A stretch of 64,000 nucleotides of DNA from Pseudevernia furfuracea (Eukaryota > Ascomycota > Lecanoromycetes > Lecanorales > Parmeliaceae), in the NCBI GenBank assembly GCA_022315425.1, contig JAIUPT010000022.1, positions 186,001 through 250,000 on the forward strand, written 5' to 3'. Below the pieces are notes generated by a model. That model was not told the origin of the DNA. It did no database searches and was given only the letters and a program-made list of their open reading frames with translations. A program made the translations under genes and the position numbers. Positions 9,377 to 20,203 of this stretch are shown one piece after another (the stretch's first letter is position 1; every line of letters begins with the position of its first letter).

Positions 9377-10837
9377 TCACACGTCCAATGTCCATACTTT
9401 GACCGTCCCATCATCTCCAGTGGTGACAATGACTTCTTCTTGCTCGGGATTGCTTCCCCCGTTCTTGTCTCTTCTTGGGGCCCATGCCACATGATTAACT
9501 TCGAATACTCCATGAGCACCTTCAGTCTGCGCAACCACAACCCACTCCGTAGCCTCTGCTACCTCTTCTGTCTCGGCTGGCTTTTCTTGTTGCCCATTTG
9601 CTTCCGAAGTCGATCCAGTCTCTTTCGTGACCACTTCCATCAGCTCTGCCCCATCCGATTTAGACTCTCCGTTCACTTCTGGCCCTTCCACTCCGCCACC
9701 ATGAGCCTCTGTAGTCTTAGACTCTACATCCCCACGGGTAGTCCTCCACCTCTCTTCATAGACAACAATAGCCCCATCTCCTCCGGTGCTCACCACCCTC
9801 CCATTCTTGCTCCAGGCAATCGCATAGATAGGCCTACTGTGCATTTTCGGCAGTTGCACCTCCTCAATCCAATCCTCCTCCGAGCTGCCACTCCGTATAA
9901 TACTCAGCTTCGACTGCTGCACCTTCTCCCTCGGCCGTCTCCTCCACACCCGTATCGACAAATCATCCGAACAACTCAAGAGCCTAGGACCGGACTTCTC
10001 CCTCCTCCTCCCCCACTCCTCCCTACCATCCTCCCGCCCACCCTCAACGTCCCCAAAGACCTTAGCCCCCCCCCTCTCCCACACCACCCCCCAAACCGTA
10101 CTCCCGTGCCCCCTCAACACCCCACAACAGCCCCAATCATCCACATCCTCCCTCCACAACCGAACATCGTCATCATAACTCGCACTCGCCAGCAGCTCCT
10201 CCTCGGGATGCCACGCCACGCACTTGACGTCGCCCCCATGCTCCTGCATCACAGCCACAGTCTCGTAGTCATCCTCCCCCACCTCCTCCCACACCCAGAC
10301 GCTCTTATCCCTCGAGCACGTAGCCAGGAGATTCCCCGCGGCCGACCACGCCACGGATTTCACCTCGGATTCATGCCCGTCGAGCACGATGGCGAAACGC
10401 CACTCCTCCTCCTCCTCCTCCTCCTCCTCCGCATGGCCCCCACCCATCACCCCCCCAGCGGCGATGGCCTCATCCCGGGCGTCGAAATCCAACCCCGACG
10501 TGACATCCTTGTTGTTGGTCGGTTTGGGGTTCGTGCCGTCGTCATCGTATCGTCTCCACAACCCGACCGAGGCGTCGAAGCTCCCCGTGGCCAAGACGGA
10601 CTCGCCCGTGAGGTTCGGTTTCCAGGCGCATGTCCGGATGCTGCGTTTGTGGCCGCCCGTTATGGTGGAGAGGAGGGTGAAGGTCGTGAGGGAGTAGACG
10701 CGGACGGTTTTGTCGGAGGAGCAGGTGGCGAGGAGGGGGAGGGTGGGGTGTGGGGCGGTGAGCCAGGCGCGGGAGGGGGAGGAGGGTTCGAGAGTTGCGA
10801 GGTGGGATATTTGAGCGAGGGAGGAGGTGGGGGGCAT
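9377..10837 (-). CDS. CIA1: Cytosolic iron-sulfur protein assembly protein 1 (WD40)
   Basis: A single exon encodes 486 aa. Seven WD40 blades are recognisable, for example LLATCSSDKTVRVY, CAWKPNLTGESVLATGSFD, SVAWSAAGNLLATCSRDKSVWVW, CVAWHPEEELLASASYD and, last, VIVTTGDDGTVKVW. Order and spacing match Cia1/CIAO1, which docks the CIA targeting complex (Cia2-Met18) and apoproteins that receive [4Fe-4S] clusters. Two insertions between blades are acidic or low complexity: a run of nine Glu encoded by a GAG repeat (10403-10430) and a Thr/Glu-rich loop near residue 390-430. The latter fits the variable loop of fungal Cia1. It starts with MPPTSSLAQISHLATLEP. A long antisense frame opposite it is a shadow. 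Confidence 0.93.
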   Translation of the reverse strand: MPPTSSLAQISHLATLEPSSPSRAWLTAPHPTLPLLATCSSDKTVRVYSLTTFTLLSTITGGHKRSIRTCAWKPNLTGESVLATGSFDASVGLWRRYDDDGTNPKPTNNKDVTSGLDFDARDEAIAAGGVMGGGHAEEEEEEEEEWRFAIVLDGHESEVKSVAWSAAGNLLATCSRDKSVWVWEEVGEDDYETVAVMQEHGGDVKCVAWHPEEELLASASYDDDVRLWREDVDDWGCCGVLRGHGSTVWGVVWERGGAKVFGDVEGGREDGREEWGRRREKSGPRLLSCSDDLSIRVWRRRPREKVQQSKLSIIRSGSSEEDWIEEVQLPKMHSRPIYAIAWSKNGRVVSTGGDGAIVVYEERWRTTRGDVESKTTEAHGGGVEGPEVNGESKSDGAELMEVVTKETGSTSEANGQQEKPAETEEVAEATEWVVVAQTEGAHGVFEVNHVAWAPRRDKNGGSNPEQEEVIVTTGDDGTVKVWTLDV

Positions 10838-11159
10838 TTTAGAGGTTTATCAAAAGTACTTATGGCTGCTCGCTGGGGGAACGGAGAGATGAGTACAGTA
10901 GCACGATTTCAAGACCACTGACATGTCGTCACCGTGGAGGGCAATACATGAAAATTTCATGTGAAGACCAAATAGTCCCTTTCTATCCGTACATTGGTAT
11001 TACTATCTATCGTCTAAGCAACCGATTTTTGGACCTTCAGACCCAAATCTACCATGAGCGCAGCGATGCAACCTTTTATCCCACAAACGATCATAGCACA
11101 TTCAGCAATTCCGCAACTAATAAGACAATAACGCCGAGCAATGCTGCAATGCTGACACT
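10838..11159. other. Spacer between CIA1 start and MHYT gene end
   Basis: This 322-base gap should contain the CIA1 promoter and the MHYT transcript end. No distinctive element is seen. Confidence 0.35.
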
Positions 11160-13804
11160 TCACGCCCCTTTCGTGCGTTGCCTTCTTCGCTCGTCCGTCG
11201 TCAAAGCTGCCAGCTCATCGGCAAAAGACTTTCCTTCGATATCCCCCACGCCAGCTTCAGCGTGCCATCCCAGGCTGCTCATCTCCACGTCCGGGCTGTG
11301 GCTGTTCCTTGTGATTTCTCTGACGTCGACATCGATCTGGTATGCTACGTGAATGGCACCAAATGCACCCCCGCTAACTTCCGGACTCCCGTTCACGAGA
11401 TTCTTTTCTGAGGAATTGTCGTCATTCACCTCGTTGCCATTCGCGCGGATTCGAGAAGTCCATTTCTTGTTTCTATTAGGCGACGGTGTCCTACTTCGCT
11501 TGACTTTACGGGGCGAATCCGAGGAGGGTTGGTAAGAGGCGCGTGGGCATGTTAATGAATTATTATCACAGTCTTCACAGCCTTCAGCCATGGCTGCAAA
11601 CTCCCTGTGAATCCTGCGGGCAAATACTGCGTTATCCGCGCAATCTCTGTGTGCATGCTGCTGGCAGAGGAAGAACCTCAACGAAGCAAACTCGTATCGG
11701 TCGTTTAGTGAGCTGGGTTGATACGCATCCGTAATGACCCTAAAGGCAATAATGAATGCTTCTTGCAATGACGAATCGCCTTTTGAGGCATCACAAGGGG
11801 CTCGGAGAGGCGTTGCCACTAGCCGCGCATCTTCGAAGAATCCGCTGTCGACTCTGCCGGCGAGGTCTGTCAGACTCTCCAACAGCTGTCTGGAAAATTG
11901 TTGCTGCTTTGGGTCTGCGAACAGTGATCCTCCCCGAAGCCTCTCACAGCACGTTGCAACCGTCCAGTTATCCATTCGTTGTAGTACCTCAATTTGCCAT
12001 TGCTCGAGCATCGAATTCGTCAGCTTGGAGGTGGGCATCATGTTGCCGGCATCTTTGCGAACAAGGACGTCAAAGCCTTTATGGAAGACTGGGCGTAGTG
12101 CGAAGCAGCCCAGATGTACACCCGGCTCCAAAAGGCGCTCAATTCCCGACTGATCTCGCATGCGCCTGAGCTGGGGAAGCAGTTCCTCTTTCGTAACCTC
12201 CATGCTTCGTGCAAGTAGTTCAACGACATTTGAGATAGTAGCAAATCGATGACCGGTGGATCGTATCCGCGATGCCTGGGAGCGACTCGCTCTACGAACA
12301 AGAAAGAGCAGTTGTCCACGTCCGAAGATCATAGGCAGTCGGCCTTTTTCGGCGTTGTCGAGCTCATAATGCCGCGTCGGTAGTCCTTGCAAGAGCTTCA
12401 ATCTCGCGGATTTGCTGAGTGTACCAGTATTCATGATAGTCCCGTCCAAGACTCCGACGTCTTCCAGCGGCAGCTGAACAATATCGGCAAGGTTTTTGGC
12501 AGCAACGCAGAAGAGCTTTTTGAACAGCGCAGAGTAATCTCCTGTGCTATTATCCACGCTTCCTACCTTACGGCGGTACTGCGAATTCGAGAAAGGCTTC
12601 GCGTTGTGCAGGTGGGAGCGCATAGCCGGAAGAAGATCCGATACGCCATACCAGCAACGTGACGCCCTATAGATCCAACAAAAGACTGGATGATCCATAT
12701 CGAAAACGTCCTCAAAAGACTTCGGGTATTGTTAGCTGAATTCTTTGAGGAACTAGTCTTATCACATACCCGTTCGTTGTATGAATCAGTGATCTTGCGA
12801 CATGGCAGTAGGCCTTCTGGTGTGACCAGGAGTCGCCCTTCAGGGTCAAATATCGCGCATGCCAACACGACTTGCTGAGCTCTGTCCGCTGACCGCTGTC
12901 GTGAACGTTGACCAATCAAGGCGAAGATAACGAGCATGAGGCAACAGCCGATAGACTGTGGAGGTTGGTTAAAACGATGAACCATGAGACAGGTTGGGAG
13001 TACTCGCACCAAACAGATCACGACTACAACTGTGGCCTCCCTCGAAAGCCCGCTCGTCTTTTCCATCTTAGCTGTCCTTACTCGGTATGATGTGCCCACA
13101 GTGGCTACCCAGTGCATTCCAGACACCGCCACGGCTAGCAGAGATGCACACGACATGCGTTTCCACCAACTGTTTGTCCAAGTTGATTTGAAGTGGAAGA
13201 AGACCCCGAGAGCAACAGTACTGGCAACCACAGCAATAATGGCGGACCCAACGACACGTCTCCATGAGTAGAACGGGGTGTAATTGGCGATGCCTTTCTG
13301 ACCCATGTAATGCATTCCACACACAGCCGAACCGACCAGAAGTCCTCCCACCAAGGTTCCCAGTATGCTCATGCTCTCGGAGACGCTGAACAAGTAGAAA
13401 GCTATGCCGACAACGCAGACTGGTAGGAAGAAGGAACCAGCAGTGAACCCCGGGCTGTATTGGATCTGGAGGTGGGGTTCACCCTGGGCCATAACAACTG
13501 CTCGATTTCCAATGAAGTGCATGGACCAGATTGCTACCGCGCCCATTGTGCAGGCGGCTCCAAGCAGGAGGTACCTTGAGCGAAGTTCACGTCAGTTACA
13601 GGAGAGCCAAAGTATGAGCAGTGATAAGAATGCAGCGAAATGGACGTACCAGTTGTAATATCCTCGAGTTCCCGTCCTCCTGTGGAGAAGCTCTAATGAG
13701 GTCCAGCATCCTGCAAGACTGACAAGGTACGACAGGACGATGAAGCCAGCATCATATGAATGGGAGACTAGGTCGGGATTGTATGTACTGAGGTTCAAAG
13801 ACAT
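11160..13804 (-). CDS. MHYT-domain integral membrane protein
   Basis: Exons 13804-13650, 13574-13010, 12955-12770 and 12719-11160 give 821 aa. The N-terminal ~260 residues are a seven-helix MHYT sensor domain. Each of its three repeats pairs helices and carries the signature: SMHFIGN, CGMHYMGQ and SGMHWVAT. In bacteria MHYT domains are proposed to bind copper and sense diatomic gases; in fungi the role is unknown. The 54-nt intron at 12956-13009 is stop-free and in frame. Removing it makes helix 7 continuous (VVVICL-SIGCCLMLVIFALI). The long cytosolic C-terminal part lacks a domain I recognise and ends in a Ser/Arg-rich basic stretch followed by acidic residues. Start chosen at MSLNLS; the frame upstream has no ATG. 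Confidence 0.88.
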
Positions 13805-14913
13805 GAGAGGAGTAGCTGCTGGGTGCAATCAGCAGCGACTGCTTTGGATTGATCCGATACTGCATTCAACTCCTTGGACATTCAATGGTTTGAAAGGGTA
13901 TTGGGGCTGGCCTGCATGGAAGCAATCTTGGCAGGTTGAAAGACGTCTGAATTCACATATACAGTTTGCTTGCTAGCACGTCGAGAGATAATCTATCAAT
14001 GCAATATGAGTAGTATAGAAAGGAATGAAAGGTGGAGGAGATATCACACGAAACAACAAGGAATGCCAATTCTAGGATGGTCAAGAGGAAGGTGTGAGTG
14101 AGTCCTTAGCGCTAGCGCGAAGCTCCGGGCAGCCCATAGCATTTACTTTCTCGTCTTGCAGGAAGGATTAGAGATTAATGTGGAACAAAGGACAACTTTG
14201 CGGGCGACATATACCGAAACTTTTAAGTGGTGACTTACGGCAATCTTGTTGACTAATACCCACAATCCAGCTATTTGGTAGCCCAGTGAGACTCTAAGCA
14301 GAGACTCTAAGCAAACAAATGAGACAGCAATTGCAGAGACAACCCCTGTCAACATGGCCAAGTATGGGCAATCAATGATCGCTGGTCTCGGCAATTCATC
14401 TAATCCATCCCACACCAGCGTTGCATCTTTCCTAGATCGAGACCTTGGTACCCATACCAAGCTTTTTGAAGCAAGCCACAGACATCCCACACCACTCTTC
14501 CAGCCTGACTACCTAGACTTAGTGCTGTGAGTGCCGTGCCGTATGATGGAAGAGATTAAAGTACAAAGTATGTATCTTACAAGCTGCCTCAATCGAACCG
14601 GTGGCAAGTCTGGAAGCTGCAGGTCAGCCTTACAACCATTACGGACAAGCTCGTAGAGACTGCTTGTGTCGGGCGACTATCATGCGCTGGGCTGAATATA
14701 TGTGAACTGTAGACAGAAATTGTAGACAGAAGGACATGTTGTTACATTCCAGCTGCTTTGCCTCGTCAGAAGCCGCGCTGAACGGAGGGGCCAGGGGATC
14801 AGCAGCAAGGTCCCCTATTGGTCGCTGGTGGCGCGCAAACGCGACCCCCGAGCGCCTTTCTCTTGCTTGACTTTCTACTTTCCACCACCAACGCATGTCT
14901 TGCAGCTGTGACC
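13805..14913. other. 1.1-kb intergenic region, no gene seen
   Basis: This divergent spacer between the MHYT gene and RTT106 holds both promoters. A 115-codon minus-strand frame at 14143-14490 starts at GTG and resembles no family. No repeats of note apart from a small CTAAGCAGAGACT duplication near 14295-14311. Confidence 0.4.
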
Positions 14914-16217
14914 ATGCCCTCAAAACACATATTCGATGAGGTCTTCGCCCAGAGGCCTGATCTCCGGCAGAGGGTTCTTGGCGCCATTGGTATGCTCAAT
15001 TCTTCGATTGGCCCACCATGCTGACCGTTTTCCAAACAGCCAAAGCCCCAGAGCATGAAAGCCTCTTTGGAGACATCGCCCGCTACATTAAAAATTTACA
15101 GCATGCTTCCAGCCAGGAACCGTTGAAGAGCCAGGATGAACAACCGTCAAAGAAGAGAAAATTGGAGCACCGGCCAATTGGTACTGAGGAATGGGACAAG
15201 GAAACCGTTTGCGAGGTTGCCGACGTGTCATTCTCAATTCCTCAGCGGAAGAAGCTCAACCTGAGTATCAACAAATCGGCTTCCGGAGGAATCCGCGCAG
15301 TCAATGCATCCGGAGGTTCTGAGTTCGGAGTCAATTGGGACTGCGTTCATGACATCGTTTGTCTACCAGTCCCTGAAAAGGCCCAAGCACAATACAACTT
15401 TTGCATCTTCTCGGCCACTCCGGATGGGCTTGCCACTGATCAAACTCTCTGGACGGTTCCGGATAGTGTTCCCAAGGACGGTGCCTTTGTCGGTTTGACG
15501 ACCCCGCAGCCGGGCGAAACATGCCGCACGCTTCTCATCACCATTCTTAACGAAGCTCTCAAACCGTACAAGAAGAGGGTCATAGAGCCAGACAAGCAAG
15601 AATTTGCGAGTCAGGTGGTACAAGCACACCGAAAGGGGGAATCAGCATACCACATCAAGGCCTTCCGAGGTTCCAAAGATGGCTTTATATTTCTCCTACC
15701 CAACGGCATATTCTGGGGCTTCAAGAAGCCTCTAGAGTTCTTCTCATTCGATATCGTCGATTCTGTGTCTTACACTTCGATTTTACAGCGCACCTTCAAT
15801 CTCAACATCGCTGCTCGCGCCGCCCTTGATGCCGAGCCTCAAGAATTTGAATTTTCCATGATTGACCAAGCCGACTTCGCTGGTATAGACGACTACGTGA
15901 AGCGTCACGAGCTCCAGGATGCGAGCATGGCTGAGCAGCGGCGGGCCAAGAAGCTGAATGTCAATGGGCTCAAGGGGGAGGACGCAAAACAGGAAGATGT
16001 CAATCAAGAAGAAGGCGAGCTCGAGAAGGCAACGAGAGAGGCGGAAGACCTTGAGGATGAAGAGGAAGATGACGAGAATTTTGATCCCGGTAGCGAGGGC
16101 GAGAGCGAGGGTAGTGGATCCGACAGTGAAGAGGTTGATGATGAGCATGAGGGCAGAGCGGGAAGCAACCTGATTGACGAGGAGCTGGGTAGCGAGGCTG
16201 AGAGTGATGACGGGTAG
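14914..16217 (+). CDS. RTT106: Histone chaperone Rtt106
   Basis: Two exons (14914-14989, 15040-16217) encode 417 aa. The protein binds H3K56-acetylated H3-H4 and deposits it during replication and silencing. The double PH-like core spans about residues 70-290, with KKLNLSINK, VKLCLPVPEK-like VCLPVPEKAQ, YHIKAFRGSKDGFIFLLPNG and the family hallmark FEFSMIDQADFAGIDDYVKR. The N-terminus MPSKHIFDEVFAQRPDL is the usual short helical dimerisation region. The C-terminal 90 residues are highly acidic (Glu/Asp/Ser), as in fungal orthologues and other histone chaperones. A small intron sits after codon 25. Confidence 0.95.
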
Positions 16218-17529
16218 TCTCCCAATACTAAAACGCCTCGGTTTGGAAAGTAGACTATAGACTTGATCAAGGAACGAGCTATTATATGGTAGGTCTAAGA
16301 ATCTATACTGGGTATAGATATAGGTGGGTGGCATTCATTACAGAGCTTCGTACGGCTGACATTCCGTACAGGACGTGGAATAGACCTTAGTCCAGGCTTT
16401 CAATGCCACAGCTGATACGACTATGGACTATGACCAGCTTGTGACCTTATCGAGGTGATCAAGGATAAGTCCGAGTATGAAGTCAGCACATGATCTTCGT
16501 CCAAACCCTGGACCCGAAGAACCAACCCTCTGTATTGCTTTTTCTGGTCTCGCCTACGCAGAGCTCTACCTCACTCTCCCCCTACCACTCCGTCGGTACG
16601 ACTGAGAACTGTATGACCAAAATGGAGTACATGGATTTGAAAGACTTCTCTGTACCCAGGACGAGAGGAAATTTGCGGGTCCTTATCAGAGAGGTATAGA
16701 ATTGAGCATCATCGAGCGGAGGAGCGGTTCTGTATGGCAATGTCTACTTAGATAGACAGCGAAAACAATTGCCATACATCCGATTCTTCTACTCGTAGAC
16801 CATCTCAATCTTAACCAAAAGCGTAGGTTTCAACCGGCAATGATCCCTTAATCTGTCACGTTCATAATCCTAACCACGCTTCATACTGCTCTTGATCATC
16901 TGACTATGCCCATGAATAGGGGTCATATGCTATCATGTGTACATGGGATGATTACGGTGCCAAACTTGGCTCACTGGTCGAGCTGCAAGATATTCCAAGG
17001 CTGCTTTTTTATACTCCACAATGGTAAGGGCAGCAGTTGGGGTTGGTGCTGGTGGTTGAAGGCTCCCTGTTGTCAGTACCCGGATCGGAGTATCGATCCT
17101 TTTTGTAATCACATATTGGTTTATTTCCACTACAAGCATCTATCACTACAAGCATCTATCTTTCATGGTAGGTAGCATTCTTCTCTATCGCTAAATGCCA
17201 ATTCCTCATCCTTAGCATTCTGAATCCTCGCCACCCCCTGCTTCATGTCTCTGCGCTCTTGAAAGAACACAAGTTATACGTCTTTTCCCCGAAGGACCGT
17301 TTGGTAAACATTTACATCTTTACGAGTCTATCAAGACATTTTCCGATCCCCGTTTCCCATTTCTCGTTTCGCATCTGGTGTTTCCACAGTCAATGGCAGC
17401 CAAGCATCAACTCCTACGGGCGAAACTGGCAGTCCATCCACCGTTCTGCCAAGCATGATGCCAGAAACTTGCTCAAACTTGCTCACTGCTGCCTCGTACC
17501 AAACTTCTGAGTTTTTTAGTCCTTCCCAA
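16218..17529. other. 1.3-kb intergenic region, no gene seen
   Basis: Only short frames without resemblance to known families. A short direct repeat, TACAAGCATCTATC, occurs twice at about 17131-17161. No RNA gene is recognised. Confidence 0.4.
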
Positions 17530-17642
17530 CAAATATATAAGGGGGTAAAATTTTCTGATTTTCTTTTCTTCTTTTTTCTTCTTTTTTTTTCTTCATTCTG
17601 GCTCTGGAAAACATCACACTTCATCATAACATCACACACACA
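17530..17642 (+). promoter_or_regulatory. TATA-like box plus CT-rich tract upstream of the Ser/Arg-rich gene
   Basis: An ATATATAAG element lies at about 17532-17540, about 105 bases before the ATG. A pyrimidine tract of nearly pure T/C follows at 17552-17595, then a CA-rich leader ending CACACACAATG. This TATA, CT-tract and CA-leader order is the classic layout of strongly expressed fungal genes. It supports the downstream ORF as a real, possibly well-expressed gene. Confidence 0.6.
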
Positions 17643-18767
17643 ATGTCTACAACGTTCTCATCACTCTCTTCGTCAATCGTCGCTCGTCAGATAGCACGTG
17701 TATCTCGACCACGACCATGGATCGTGCCTGCTCTCGTCGTCAAGCCTGCTCCAGTCGCTTGCTCCACGACGGTACCTTCCTCCACCTTGTCAAGTCTCCC
17801 GAAATTCGCCATAGCCCGCGTCACAGCTCGTGTGTGTCGCTCTCATACTCCATCAACGGTTTCGTCCTTCGCCTCCTCCAAACGTCCGATCGTCGGCGGC
17901 CGTCAGACTCCTGTCACTGAGTCTGGCCTTCGCCAAACGACCCTCGCAGCTCGCGCCTCTGCCCGCGCATCTCGCGACCGCCCCTGGCTCAATCAACGAC
18001 CCACATCCATCGCTACCAAAGTATCCCAGTCAAAGTCCAAGACTGCGCAATGGATCAAGTCACAAGCGGTCGACCTTCGTCAAGCTCTTCGTCGCCCTCT
18101 TCAAGCCTCGCGACGACCCTCTTCGACATCCCTCCGACACTCTCCGAAGTCGGATACCTCCATGTCCATCCCTGCTCCTCCGATCGTCATGCCAAAGCGA
18201 CGTCCTGCCGTCATCGGTCGTCAACCCGTTCGATACCCTTCGACATCGAACAACCGTCAACCTGCTCGATACCCTACGACATCGAGCAACCGTCCAGCAC
18301 TTCCGTCGTCGTCGTCGTCGTCGCGTCCCCAGCAGTTGGTCCCACCGGCATCCCCCGACAACTCCATTGCCGCCATCGTCCGTGAAGCCTTCGCCTTCGA
18401 CATCAACGAGTTCCGCGCCGAAGTGGAACCGTTATACGAGAAAGTCAAGACCAATCGCCAATACCTTCGACGCCTGGCTTGGAAGCCGGTCACCTTCGAC
18501 GACAACCCTGCCGTGATCGAAGTCCCCCGATGGATCGAAAAGGAACACGTTCACCCCCGTCCGTCACGCATACTTGGTCAACTCCTTGCATGGCGACCCC
18601 TTGGTGATTCGTTGTACGAGCACACACTGGTTTGGGGCAGCGATTCGTCAAACTTCGATCACTCCGACTGCGACAATCCCGGGTGTCACCGCCGGACGAA
18701 GGACCTCTACATGTTGGACAACTATGAAGAGTGGACGGCGCCGACCTTTTCGACGATCTCCGAGTGA
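17643..18767 (+). CDS. Unrecognised Ser/Arg/Pro-rich protein
   Basis: A single-exon frame of 374 aa starting at ATG; I do not recognise the family. Residues 1-240 are low-complexity Ser/Thr/Arg/Pro with strongly basic character. They include an internal near-repeat RQPVRYPSTSNN / RQPARYPTTSSN at about 197-222 and a serine run from a TCG/GTC repeat. Residues about 250-374 look globular and less basic: FDINEFRAEVEPLYEKVK, then WIEKEHVHPRPSRILGQLLAW, then HSDCDNPGCHRRTKDLYML, whose Cys and His could bind metal. The N-terminus could be a disordered or mitochondrial-type leader. The promoter layout argues it is expressed. It could be lineage-specific. Confidence 0.6.
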   Translation: MSTTFSSLSSSIVARQIARVSRPRPWIVPALVVKPAPVACSTTVPSSTLSSLPKFAIARVTARVCRSHTPSTVSSFASSKRPIVGGRQTPVTESGLRQTTLAARASARASRDRPWLNQRPTSIATKVSQSKSKTAQWIKSQAVDLRQALRRPLQASRRPSSTSLRHSPKSDTSMSIPAPPIVMPKRRPAVIGRQPVRYPSTSNNRQPARYPTTSSNRPALPSSSSSSRPQQLVPPASPDNSIAAIVREAFAFDINEFRAEVEPLYEKVKTNRQYLRRLAWKPVTFDDNPAVIEVPRWIEKEHVHPRPSRILGQLLAWRPLGDSLYEHTLVWGSDSSNFDHSDCDNPGCHRRTKDLYMLDNYEEWTAPTFSTISE

Positions 18768-20203
18768 TCTGACGACTTCGACCCTTTGACAAGCAACCTT
18801 CGAAGCCGACTGATCAGCTCAGCACAAAGATCCCAGGCCGACGACAGATACTGACTACTCCCCCCCACTATCTACTTATTTATCTCCATGCTGCTTTTCA
18901 CACCAGCATTGTTGCAAAACAAGACAAAGAGACTCATTGGTCGTCAAAAAAGTTGAAAAACACAAAACCCTTCTAGAAAAAGCAGTACAGTCAAGGTGGT
19001 AGTATCTCCATCAACTTACCAGCACCATATAGTCACTCGCGCGTCGTGTTCTTCTTCTTCACCACTGACACAACTCCACAGCTTCTGTTCCGCAAGGGCC
19101 CAGTGCCCGGTAGGTCCTCAACCCTCCCTCATCCACATCTCCAAGAAGTAACCAGCTGACGGCTTCCCTCTCAATCTTTCGCCGAGCTCTCATCTTGAGT
19201 TGACGCCTTGTTCATTGCAAAGGTACGTTGTTGCTGACTGATCCTCACGGTGTTGCTACCTTCCACGCCAGGGATACTTCTGCCGAATTTCTGTACACAC
19301 GGCTCAAAAGTCACCGGCCTGACACTGCCGCCGGTTGATGCTGCGCACCACTCTTGCATGGTAGGTTTCAAAAGGGGAGGGGTAGAAGGTCGGGGATAGA
19401 AGAGGAGGAATAGGAGGGCCGTCGAAGGTGGGATGGAAGGGGGGGATGGAAGGGGGAGTGGAAAAGAGGGGATGGAAGGAAGGGAAAGAAGGAGGGAGTA
19501 GAAGGGCAACAGAAGGAGGGGATTGAAGGAGGGGATAGAAGGAGGGAGTAGAAGGGCAACAGAAGGAGGGGATAGAAGGAGAGGATAGAAGGCGGGGTTA
19601 AGGATAGAAGGAAGGCGTAGAATGAGGAGGTAGAAGGGGGAACAGAAGGAGGGGGAAAAAAGGCATCGCCAGCAGTAGTGTAAGGGCAGCAATACTGAGA
19701 AAGATTGAATTCCCTGTACTACATCTTCGCCCATCGTTCACCTTGTGTCCTTGATCCTGGTCCAGCGAATGGAACGTGGATAGGAGGAGAAAGGGAGGAA
19801 GTGTGGTGTGGGAGATTAGATTGATTAGATGGATTAGAGGTCTGCCAGTCTTGAACCATTGTATTTTATAACGGGTAGACAGATAGATAGCAAAAACAAA
19901 TGCTACCTTATGAACTTCCAACGGAGAGACTCCAATATCCTCACCCAAGTCGCAAAAGAAGACAAACATTTCTCGCCCAGGCAGGTAGTCTCACAACCAA
20001 ACCCCCCTTGGGTATACACACATGAGTTTGAAAAAGCAGGCACCCAGTACAGTACAATCCAAACCCCTCCCCCGCCAGTTCCCAGTTCCCGAGAGAATGT
20101 TCTTGCCGGTTGCGCCGTAGCCATACGAACCATGATCCAAGGCACGTAGGAGCCCTTTCGGTACAGTAGAACCACCCCCCCCCCCTCCCAAAAAAAAGGA
20201 GGC
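18768..20203. repeat. Intergenic region with a polypurine minisatellite
   Basis: The region between the Ser/Arg-rich gene and MED5 (convergent) contains an almost pure purine + strand at about 19370-19665. It is built from degenerate units like GGAGGGGATAGAAGG and GGGAGTAGAAGGGCAACAGAA, the latter repeated at least twice. A frame read through it on the minus strand is a Pro/Ser/Leu-rich shadow, not a gene. A C10 run sits near 20177-20186. Confidence 0.75.

Noticed and set aside
9362..10921. 519-codon open frame on the + strand
   Set aside because: It is antisense to CIA1, Pro/His/Arg-rich, and explained by the codon bias of the real gene.
19171..19734. 187-codon minus-strand frame, Leu/Ser/Pro-rich
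   Set aside because: It is a read-through of the polypurine minisatellite with no conserved features.
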